A stretch of DNA of 7,629 nt, taken from the NCBI GenBank assembly GCA_029556005.1, contig JAKQGT010000027.1, forward strand, positions 1 through 7,629, read 5' to 3'. This DNA comes from Chlamydiota bacterium. GTDB taxonomy: Bacteria > Chlamydiota > Chlamydiia > Chlamydiales > Simkaniaceae. The position numbers were made by a program, and so were the translations under genes. Below the pieces are notes generated by a model. That model was not told the origin of the DNA. It saw nothing but the letters and a program-made list of their open reading frames with translations, and searched no databases. Positions 1-4,906 of the stretch are shown here, in pieces. Each line of letters opens with the position of its first letter. Position 1 is the stretch's first letter.

Positions 1-514
1 CCACGACCCGATCCAGTACCCCTTGTTCTTGGAGCCATTTATCAAACATTTGTTTGGAAAAACCATAGAGATTCAAGGGAGAAAGGGTATCTAACTGGGA
101 TTCATCATCGACAAAGCCCAAAGTTCCATCTCCATACGTAGCAGCAGAAGAAGCATAAATAAAACGGTGTTCATGTTCGAGAGCATATTCTGCTAAGGCG
201 ACAGAAAAGCGGTAATTGGTATGGGTGATATAGTCGCCATCCGTTTCTGTCGTATCGGAACAAGCCCCGAGATGGATGAAGGCTTCTATTTCGCTCTCAC
301 GCCCCTCCAGAAAGTCAAAGATATCGTCCCGAGAAATATAGTCTACAAAACGCTTATGTCTGAGGTTTTTCCACTTTTCGCTTTTGCGAAAATCATCAAC
401 GAGAAGGAGGTTAGCAAATCCTTTGTCATTCAGATAGCGGACAACTCCAGATCCAATAAATCCAGCTGCCCCCGTAACAACTATAAGCTGATCATCATAG
501 AGTGGTGTCTTCAT
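1..514 (-). CDS. hldD: ADP-L-glycero-D-manno-heptose-6-epimerase (HldD), 3' part outside the window
   Basis: This enzyme epimerises ADP-D-glycero- to ADP-L-glycero-manno-heptose in the cytoplasm, the last step in making the heptose donor for LPS inner core. Translating the minus strand from the ATG at 514–512 gives 171 residues before the window ends; family members are about 310–330, so roughly half is present. It begins with a short extra N-terminus, then the Rossmann NADP-binding glycine motif TGAAGFIG (G15, G18, G21). The segment HLGACSDTTETDGDYI (about 81–96) is close to the HldD-specific GACSSTTEWDG region, which separates it from GalE-type epimerases. SSAATYG (122–128) carries the catalytic Ser/Thr, and YGFSK (Y150, K154) is the short-chain dehydrogenase YxxxK pair. 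It follows ispE after 34 bp with only a weak GAG as ribosome site, so it may be read as the end of the ribosomal-protein transcript. No frameshift is seen. Family assignment is firm; the organism-level role is inferred. Confidence 0.9.
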   Translation of the reverse strand, partial: MKTPLYDDQLIVVTGAAGFIGSGVVRYLNDKGFANLLLVDDFRKSEKWKNLRHKRFVDYISRDDIFDFLEGRESEIEAFIHLGACSDTTETDGDYITHTNYRFSVALAEYALEHEHRFIYASSAATYGDGTLGFVDDESQLDTLSPLNLYGFSKQMFDKWLQEQGVLDRVV

Positions 515-548
515 AATCTCATGATGATGTCACATCACAGACTATTTG

Positions 549-1355
549 TCACGCGGTATACCACTCTTTCGTTCGAGATAGAAAGGTTGCTTGGATACAT
601 TCAATCCCAGGAAGTTTGGGTTCACTGTTGCCAAAACAAAAAAAGGAGGTTCCACTTCCCGTCATGACCGCTGTTTCAAATCCTAAATCTAGAAGATCTT
701 GTTTTAGTTTTGCTAAATCTGGCCGGAGTTGAAAGGCTGGAAATTCTAAATCATTGAGGTAAATGGGACCTTGTAGCATCGCCCGCGGATCTAAGGGGTT
801 TACATTGGGACGACAGTGTTTATAAACTAAAGGAGTTGAAAGGCCTTTCCCTACGGGCTTAGCTAGCCATAAGCTCCGCTTTTCCAAGGGCTCTCTATTC
901 TCCACAATCTCTCCTCTCCCTCTTACATAAGCGGTTCCAGAAGAGAAAAAAAAGGGAGCATCCGAAGAGAGTTCTCCTGCCCATTTTCTGAGAGTCTCTT
1001 CTGCAATCTCAAGTCCACTGATTTGATTTAGAGCCCAAAGGGTGGTAGCAATGTTCCCACTTCCCCCTCCTAGTCCCCCTTCCCGAGGGATGTTTTTCTC
1101 CGCATGAATATGAAACGTCCCTCTAAAGGAGGTCTTACGTTTGAAAAGTTGGACAGCTCGAGTAATAAAGTTAGAGGCATCACAGGGAAGCTCTGGATCC
1201 GATGTTGTCAGCCTATCTTGATGGCTTTCTTCAAAAGTTAACACATCTCCGAGGGAAATGGCCTGCATGAGACTTGCAATCTCATGAAAGCCATCTTCTC
1301 GTTTACCCAGAACACGAAAGAAAAGGTTGAGTTTCGCAGGTGAAAAGAGCTTCAC
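549..1355 (-). CDS. ispE: 4-diphosphocytidyl-2-C-methyl-D-erythritol kinase (IspE)
   Basis: IspE is the cytoplasmic ATP-dependent kinase of the MEP isoprenoid pathway that phosphorylates the 2-hydroxyl of CDP-methylerythritol. The 268-residue product is slightly short for the family (about 280–290) but complete. The N-terminal PAKLNLFF holds the catalytic Lys8. The GHMP-kinase ATP loop GGLGGGSGN lies at 93–101, the catalytic Asp is D132 in SSDAPFFF, and the C-terminal glycine motif TGSGTSFF is at 232–239. The start is GTG at 1355–1353, overlapping the rplI stop as GTGA; AGG eight bases upstream, inside the rplI end, is the likely ribosome site, so translation is probably coupled to rplI. One odd residue: the usual second Ser of GGGSS is Gly100. 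In Chlamydia this gene also follows rplI (recalled, not checked). Confidence 0.95.
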   Translation of the reverse strand: MKLFSPAKLNLFFRVLGKREDGFHEIASLMQAISLGDVLTFEESHQDRLTTSDPELPCDASNFITRAVQLFKRKTSFRGTFHIHAEKNIPREGGLGGGSGNIATTLWALNQISGLEIAEETLRKWAGELSSDAPFFFSSGTAYVRGRGEIVENREPLEKRSLWLAKPVGKGLSTPLVYKHCRPNVNPLDPRAMLQGPIYLNDLEFPAFQLRPDLAKLKQDLLDLGFETAVMTGSGTSFFCFGNSEPKLPGIECIQATFLSRTKEWYTA

Positions 1356-1975
1356 TCTTTAGACCTTTCCTCAAGCTCTTCTTGCATCTCTTTTTTGCGT
1401 TCACTCTGCATAGGGAGGTCTTCTCCCCCTTCGTCTGAGGTAAGGGCTTCCGATTCTTCAGCCCCCTCTTCGATAACTTCTACACGTGTTTTAACCTCTT
1501 GAATCACTTTGTCCCCTTTAACTTTCAGTTTGAAAGTGGCTGGAACATTTTCCTTCAGCCGTAATTGAATCTCATAAAGACCCACGGTTTTGATTGACTT
1601 AGCTAAAACAACGTTTTTTCTATCGATTTCGTATCCCTCTCCAGCAAGGACTTTCACAATATCGATTGCAGCAACAGAACCATAAAGGTGCCCTTGAGAA
1701 TCGGTTTTGACAGTCATGCTCAGGGTGAGGTCTTTTAACTTATCGGCTAGTACCTCTGCATCTTTTTTATCTTGAGCGGCTTGTTTAGCTCGCTCTTCTT
1801 GCAAACGCTCTTGCATGCGGATGGTACGCTTATCAGCAATCACGGCTTTCTTTTGAGGGAGAAGAAAGTTACGTACAAAACCAGGTTTTGCAATCGTTAA
1901 ATCCCCTTTTCTACCCAGGTTTGTCACATCTTCAAGAAGAAGGAGCTGGGGTTTTGTCTGTTTTTTTTCTTTCAT
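1352..1975 (-). CDS. rplI: 50S ribosomal protein L9 with long acidic C-terminal tail
   Basis: L9 binds 23S rRNA at the base of the L1 stalk of the large subunit and helps maintain reading frame. Residues 9–47 form the rRNA-binding N-domain, with LLLLEDVTNLGRKGD and PGFVRNFLLP close to the L9 signature. A charged connecting helix spans about 50–85, and the C-domain runs to about 152 (KLKV). The protein is 207 residues against about 150 for typical L9. It has eight extra residues in front of the conserved start and a tail of about 55 residues that is very rich in Glu, with scattered Lys/Arg and Ser. The start is an ATG with a strong Shine–Dalgarno GGAGGA (1988–1983) seven bases upstream, formed by the last codons of rpsR. 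It sits 3 bp after rpsR and overlaps ispE by 4 bp. L9 identity is certain; the tail function is unknown. Confidence 0.97.
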   Translation of the reverse strand: MKEKKQTKPQLLLLEDVTNLGRKGDLTIAKPGFVRNFLLPQKKAVIADKRTIRMQERLQEERAKQAAQDKKDAEVLADKLKDLTLSMTVKTDSQGHLYGSVAAIDIVKVLAGEGYEIDRKNVVLAKSIKTVGLYEIQLRLKENVPATFKLKVKGDKVIQEVKTRVEVIEEGAEESEALTSDEGGEDLPMQSERKKEMQEELEERSKE

Positions 1976-1978
1976 CGA

Positions 1979-2218
1979 TTATTCCTCCCCAACAAAAGGC
2001 AACAAGGCCATATGTCTGGCTTTCTTAATCGCCTTTTTTAGTAGTTGCTGATAGTGGTGAGAAACTCCAGTAATACGGCGGGGAAGGATCTTCCCTCTTT
2101 CAGTGATGAATTTCTCGAGCGTTTCGATATCTTTATAATCGATATCCTTCATTCCAACCCGAACAAAGGGGCAGGATTTGCGTTTTTTAAAACCAAATTT
2201 AGGTCTACGTTGCATCAT
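1979..2218 (-). CDS. rpsR: 30S ribosomal protein S18
   Basis: S18 is a small-subunit platform protein that pairs with S6 and contacts 16S rRNA. The product is 79 residues, the normal size. The core [20 protein letters not shown] and the following [31 protein letters not shown] are typical of the family, and a single Cys is present in the KSCPF segment (C16). Two tandem ATG codons open the frame. The Shine–Dalgarno AAGGGGAT lies 7 bases before the first one, so 2218 is preferred, though the second would work equally well. The 14-bp gap to the rpsF stop contains that ribosome site. It is placed between S6 and L9, the usual bacterial S6–S18–L9 cluster. Confidence 0.97.
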   Translation of the reverse strand: MMQRRPKFGFKKRKSCPFVRVGMKDIDYKDIETLEKFITERGKILPRRITGVSHHYQQLLKKAIKKARHMALLPFVGEE

Positions 2219-2232
2219 GATTCATCCCCTTT

Positions 2233-2574
2233 CTATACTTCTTGAAGTGGCTTAAATTCTATTTTTTCAAGGACCGTTTCAGCACGCATCGTCATAAAAC
2301 GAATCAGGTCCTCGTTCAAGTGGTACTCTCTCCACATTTCTGTGATCAAGCTGGGAACAACAGAGAAATAGAGCAAGAAATATTGCCCTTGCTTATGTCC
2401 ATCAATTTCATAAGCAAGTTTCTTGCGCCCCATTTCGTGAATTTTTTGGATCTCTCCACCACTTTCTTCAATCGTCTTAGTAATACGTTCCAAAGCTTTT
2501 TTTAAAGCTTCTTCACTCAAAGACGCATTTAGGATATACATCCCTTCATAGAGTCTTTTACTTTCCTTTTTCAT
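2233..2574 (-). CDS. rpsF: 30S ribosomal protein S6
   Basis: S6 binds 16S rRNA cooperatively with S18 on the platform of the 30S subunit. The 113-residue product has the family layout: first strand RLYEGMYILNASL, then a helix rich in Lys/Glu, then the conserved GRKKLAYEIDGHKQGQYFLL (about 49–68) and RFMTMRAE near the end. The ATG at 2574 overlaps the pth stop as ATGA, with AAGGA five bases upstream inside pth, so translational coupling to pth is likely. In many bacteria S6:S18 represses its own mRNA through a leader motif; there is no room for such a leader immediately upstream here because pth coding sequence occupies it. Confidence 0.97.
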   Translation of the reverse strand: MKKESKRLYEGMYILNASLSEEALKKALERITKTIEESGGEIQKIHEMGRKKLAYEIDGHKQGQYFLLYFSVVPSLITEMWREYHLNEDLIRFMTMRAETVLEKIEFKPLQEV

Positions 2575-3134
2575 TCATTTCCTTCATGTTCTTTCGATAA
2601 CCACTCTTCAAGAAAGGTAACACCTTGAGTGATCATCTCGGGTAATTTTTCTTGTTCTTCTTTCGTAAACGGGCTCAGCACGTAATCTTCTAAAAATCCT
2701 ACGAGCGGCTCCCCTATTCCCATCTTCAAGCGCTGGTAATCTTGGGTTCCTAAGCACTCTTCAATGCTTTTGAGCCCATTATGTCCACCTGCAGTTCCTT
2801 TGGTCCTAAAGCGATAGGAGCCGAAGGGAAGGGCGATATCATCAGAAATAATCAAGACATCCTCTAAAGAGATCTTGTAAAAGTTGATGAGTGCACGCGC
2901 AGCTTGTCCTGAGAGGTTCATGTAAGTTGTAGGGAATAAGAGGAAAAGCTTTCCCCCTTTCCAAGTGCCTTTGGCAATCTCTCCCTTAAACTCACGTTCT
3001 TTTTTGAAAGAAAAACGATGTTTTTCTGCGAAGGCATAAAGGACCCGTTGTCCGAAATTATGCCGGGTAAAGGTATACTTTTCTCCGGGATTTCCGAGAC
3101 CAACAATGAGACTTTTATGATCTTCACTATCCAT
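2571..3134 (-). CDS. pth: peptidyl-tRNA hydrolase
   Basis: Pth cleaves the ester bond of peptidyl-tRNAs that drop off the ribosome, recycling tRNA in the cytoplasm. The product is 187 residues, typical of bacterial Pth (about 185–195). All key positions can be seen: N15 in GLGNPG, the catalytic His25 in TRHNFG, N73 in TTYMNLSG, D98 in SDDI, and N119 in AGGHNGL, corresponding to E. coli N10, H20, N68, D93 and N114. The chosen ATG at 3134 is 2 bp after the rplY stop and has no clear Shine–Dalgarno, so it probably depends on ribosomes finishing rplY. It overlaps rpsF by 4 bp. The rplY–pth pairing is very common in bacteria. Confidence 0.97.
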   Translation of the reverse strand: MDSEDHKSLIVGLGNPGEKYTFTRHNFGQRVLYAFAEKHRFSFKKEREFKGEIAKGTWKGGKLFLLFPTTYMNLSGQAARALINFYKISLEDVLIISDDIALPFGSYRFRTKGTAGGHNGLKSIEECLGTQDYQRLKMGIGEPLVGFLEDYVLSPFTKEEQEKLPEMITQGVTFLEEWLSKEHEGNE

Positions 3135-3136
3135 AA

Positions 3137-3694
3137 CTAACGCTTAGCAATCACAACAATGATTTCTTTTTTAGGCACTAGCGAACGGACTGCTTCACCT
3201 ATAGCAATATCCCCAACACGCTTCGCCTCTCCAATAGAAAGACCGCGGATATCAAGGGTAAACTCTGCAGGGATGTCCTTGGGCAAACAACGCACTTTTA
3301 CATGGTGAATGACCTGTCTAACAAATCCGCCAAGCTTCACCCCAACGCATTCGGCAACCCCTTCAAAAGTGACGGGAACACGCACCTCTACTTCGGTTTT
3401 GTCTTCCAGCATTTGAAAGTCGAGATGTAAAATACGGTAGGTTGTGGGATGGTATTGAATATCTTTGACAATGGCACGTCTACTTTTTCCGTCTACTTCC
3501 AGTTCAAAGATGGTCGTGGGGAGATACCCTTTTTTCAGGCCTCGGATAACCGCTGCGAAATCGCTCCCTTTTATGGTCACTTTCTCACTGGGTTGTCCCG
3601 GTTTATAGACCACTGCAGGGATATCTCCTTCATATCTGAGCTTTGTCAGCTCACTTTTATTTTCTCCTGCCCGTTTGGACACATTGAGTTTCAT
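3137..3694 (-). CDS. rplY: 50S ribosomal protein L25, long CTC/TL5 form
   Basis: L25 binds 5S rRNA in the central protuberance of the large subunit. The 185-residue length is that of the two-domain CTC/TL5 type rather than the roughly 95-residue E. coli form. Residues 1 to about 90 are the 5S-binding domain (GDIPAVVYKPG, VKDIQYHPTTYRILHLDFQ). Residues from about 97 form the beta-rich second domain (EVEVRVPVTFEGVAECVGVKLGG; the later LPKDIPAEFTLDI). The start ATG has GGAG five bases upstream, but both lie inside a short perfect hairpin (separate entry). The 46 bp after prs contain no terminator, so it is likely cotranscribed with prs and certainly with pth. Confidence 0.96.
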   Translation of the reverse strand: MKLNVSKRAGENKSELTKLRYEGDIPAVVYKPGQPSEKVTIKGSDFAAVIRGLKKGYLPTTIFELEVDGKSRRAIVKDIQYHPTTYRILHLDFQMLEDKTEVEVRVPVTFEGVAECVGVKLGGFVRQVIHHVKVRCLPKDIPAEFTLDIRGLSIGEAKRVGDIAIGEAVRSLVPKKEIIVVIAKR

Positions 3695-3706
3695 GGACTC
3701 TCCATG
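3691..3706 (-). promoter_or_regulatory. hairpin and 4-codon mini-ORF over the rplY ribosome-binding site
   Basis: In the mRNA sense the sequence reads CATGGA-GAG-TCCATG: two perfectly complementary 6-base arms and a 3-base loop (3706–3692). The 5' arm and loop contain the rplY Shine–Dalgarno and the 3' arm contains its ATG, so the folded form would hide the start site. The same bases include an ATG at 3705 that opens a frame of four codons (M-E-S-P) ending in TGA, overlapping the rplY ATG as ATGA. The inverted repeat is seen directly; any control of L25 synthesis is inference, and a 6-bp stem could be chance. Confidence 0.35.
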
Positions 3707-3740
3707 GTTGTTTATTTAAAAAGTTTACGATGGGGAAATA

Positions 3741-4682
3741 TTAGGTTGCAGGACGGAAAAGAGCACTTATTGACTCATTATTCACAATGGAGCTTAGTGC
3801 TTTTCCAAAAATCCCAGCAACCGTGCAGACGTCTATTTTTGAATGGTCTATCTCTTCAGGCAAAGGAATGGTATTTGCAACTAAGAAGCGCTCAATATTC
3901 TTATCTTGGAGAATATCTCCAATAAAGAGGCCATGGGTGACCACCGCAAAAATGCGTTTGGCACCCTCTTTTTTGCACGCTAAAGCCGCTTTCTTTAGCG
4001 TTCCTCCCGTGGAACAAATGTCGTCCACGAGAATCACATTCCTACCCTGCACACTGCCAATAAGCGCACAAGCCTCGACAGCGGTCGAGTTAATGCGCTG
4101 CTTGTCTACAATCGCAAAAGAGGCACCCATTTCAGATGCCATGACACGGGCGAGTTTTGCGCTCCCAATATCGGGAGCCGTAACAACAGGCTCACGACAC
4201 CCCAGCTTCCCTATCGCCTCGATTAAAACCGGTCGTGCATAGAGATTATCCACTGGGATATTGAAAAAGCCCTGGATCTGCTCAGTATGAAGATCCATTG
4301 TTACCACTCGATGCACCCCTGCTTTCTCCAGCAGATCTGCAACAAGCTTTGCCGTTATCGGCACGCGCCCTCTGTCTTTACGATCTTGCCGTGCATACCC
4401 GTAATAGGGAATCACAGCAATGATGCGACGTGCAGAGGCCCTTTTTAGAGCATCGATAATAATCAGAAGCTCCATGAGATAGAGATTGGGAGCTTTTGCA
4501 ATGCTTTGCATCACGAAAACATCCCGACCACGGACATTCTCTAGTATTTGAACGCCTATCTCACCATCAGGGAATTTATCAATTTTAGCTTTTCCTAGCT
4601 TAATCCTCAAGTTATCCGCAACTTCTTCCGCTAAACGGACGTGAGAAGTTCCTGAAAATAACATAAAGGAATCATTTGCCAT
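3741..4682 (-). CDS. prs: ribose-phosphate pyrophosphokinase (PRPP synthetase)
   Basis: Prs transfers pyrophosphate from ATP to ribose-5-phosphate, giving PRPP for purine, pyrimidine, NAD, His and Trp synthesis. From the ATG at 4682 the product is 313 residues, matching class I enzymes (about 315). Visible motifs are FPDGE (37–41); the flexible catalytic loop with RQDRKDRGRVP (98–108); the metal-binding signature DLHTEQIQGFF (130–140); K194 and R196 in DKQR; and the ribose-5-phosphate loop VDDICSTGGT (219–228). A GTG three codons upstream (4691) is in frame but has no ribosome site, whereas GTGAG precedes the ATG by 8 bases. The gene starts only 17 bp after the tRNA-Gln 3' end, so it probably shares that promoter. 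Finding it between glgA and rplY differs from the Chlamydia order I recall; Chlamydiaceae import nucleotides. Confidence 0.96.
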   Translation of the reverse strand: MANDSFMLFSGTSHVRLAEEVADNLRIKLGKAKIDKFPDGEIGVQILENVRGRDVFVMQSIAKAPNLYLMELLIIIDALKRASARRIIAVIPYYGYARQDRKDRGRVPITAKLVADLLEKAGVHRVVTMDLHTEQIQGFFNIPVDNLYARPVLIEAIGKLGCREPVVTAPDIGSAKLARVMASEMGASFAIVDKQRINSTAVEACALIGSVQGRNVILVDDICSTGGTLKKAALACKKEGAKRIFAVVTHGLFIGDILQDKNIERFLVANTIPLPEEIDHSKIDVCTVAGIFGKALSSIVNNESISALFRPAT

Positions 4683-4699
4683 GAAAAACACTCACAAAA

Positions 4700-4771
4700 T
4701 TGGGGTGGGAGGATTCGAACCTCCGCATGGCGATACCAAAAACCGCTGCCTTACCGCTTGGCTACACCCCA
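4700..4771 (-). tRNA. tRNA-Gln, anticodon UUG
   Basis: The minus strand folds into a complete 72-nt cloverleaf. The acceptor stem TGGGGTG pairs with CACCCCA (7 bp, U1–A72 first pair), followed by discriminator A at 4700. The D arm is GCC/GGC with a 9-base loop. The anticodon stem GCGGT/ATCGC encloses loop TTTTGGT, giving anticodon TTG after U33. The variable loop has five bases. The T arm GGAGG/CCTCC encloses TTCGAAT. CCA is not encoded, so it must be added by the CCA enzyme. It closely resembles E. coli tRNA-Gln except for the discriminator (G in E. coli). Chlamydiae are known to make Gln-tRNA by amidation of Glu-tRNA-Gln with GatCAB. A promoter lies just upstream and prs just downstream. 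Confidence 0.97.
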
Positions 4772-4793
4772 GCAAATCAAAATAAAACACAAC

Positions 4794-4822
4794 ATCGTAG
4801 CGCCTTCCCCATTTCTTTTCAA
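4794..4822 (-). promoter_or_regulatory. sigma70-type promoter for tRNA-Gln and prs
   Basis: The minus strand shows −35 TTGAAA (4822–4817), a 17-base spacer and −10 TACGAT (4799–4794): five and four matches to consensus at ideal spacing. The predicted start is about base 4787, leaving a leader of about 16 nt before the tRNA 5' end at 4771. It is the best-placed promoter for the whole leftward block, since the downstream gaps are short and lack terminators. The spacer carries the 13-bp element also found in the glgA promoter. Confidence 0.65.
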
Positions 4823-4890
4823 CAAAATACCATTTGCTTTCAGGTCCCTACTCAAAATTTTGAATCGGGGGTGACAAGAGGAAGGCGTTA
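4798..4890. repeat. 13-bp imperfect inverted repeat in the two divergent promoters
   Basis: The left arm at 4798–4810 reads TAGCGCCTTCCCC. The reverse complement of the right arm (4878–4890) reads TAACGCCTTCCTC, so 11 of 13 positions agree, including an 8-base identical core GCCTTCC plus preceding C. The arms are separated by 67 bp. The left arm covers the end of the tRNA promoter −10 and its spacer; the right arm lies in the spacer of the putative glgA promoter. Each promoter therefore has GRGGAAGGCGYTA on its own sense strand. This could be a shared operator for a DNA-binding protein, or coincidence. Confidence 0.4.
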
Positions 4891-4901
4891 GGGTATATAT
4901 T
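4871..4901 (+). promoter_or_regulatory. putative glgA promoter adjoining the start codon
   Basis: GTGACA at 4871–4876 matches five of six −35 bases. After 17 bases comes TATATA (4894–4899), overlapping TATATT (4896–4901, five of six −10 bases but a 19-base spacer). The start of transcription would fall at about 4906–4908, on top of the glgA ATG at 4907, implying a message with essentially no leader. Consistent with that, no Shine–Dalgarno occurs at normal distance; the nearest, AGGG at 4890–4893, is 13 bases away. AT-rich −10 matches are common, so the call is moderate. Confidence 0.5.
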
Positions 4902-4906
4902 CAAAT

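Noticed and set aside
525..537. 13-bp palindrome TGATGTCACATCA in the ispE–hldD gap
   Set aside because: The arms are separated by one base, so it cannot form an RNA hairpin, and no promoter is seen beside it; too little to call an operator.
221..667. 148-codon plus-strand open frame
   Set aside because: It is antisense to hldD and the end of ispE, both of which have clear family motifs; its translation shows no recognisable domain.
4683..4691. Upstream GTG start for prs
   Set aside because: It adds three residues absent from the family, has no ribosome site, and sits only 8 bases from the tRNA end; the ATG at 4682 fits better.
4852..4863. Perfect 12-bp palindrome TCAAAATTTTGA between the divergent promoters
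   Set aside because: It is a pure A/T core with short flanks, expected by chance in AT-rich intergenic DNA, and does not overlap either predicted promoter box.
4700..4891. 63-codon plus-strand frame across the tRNA and intergenic region
   Set aside because: It reads antisense through a structured tRNA gene and has no protein-like features.
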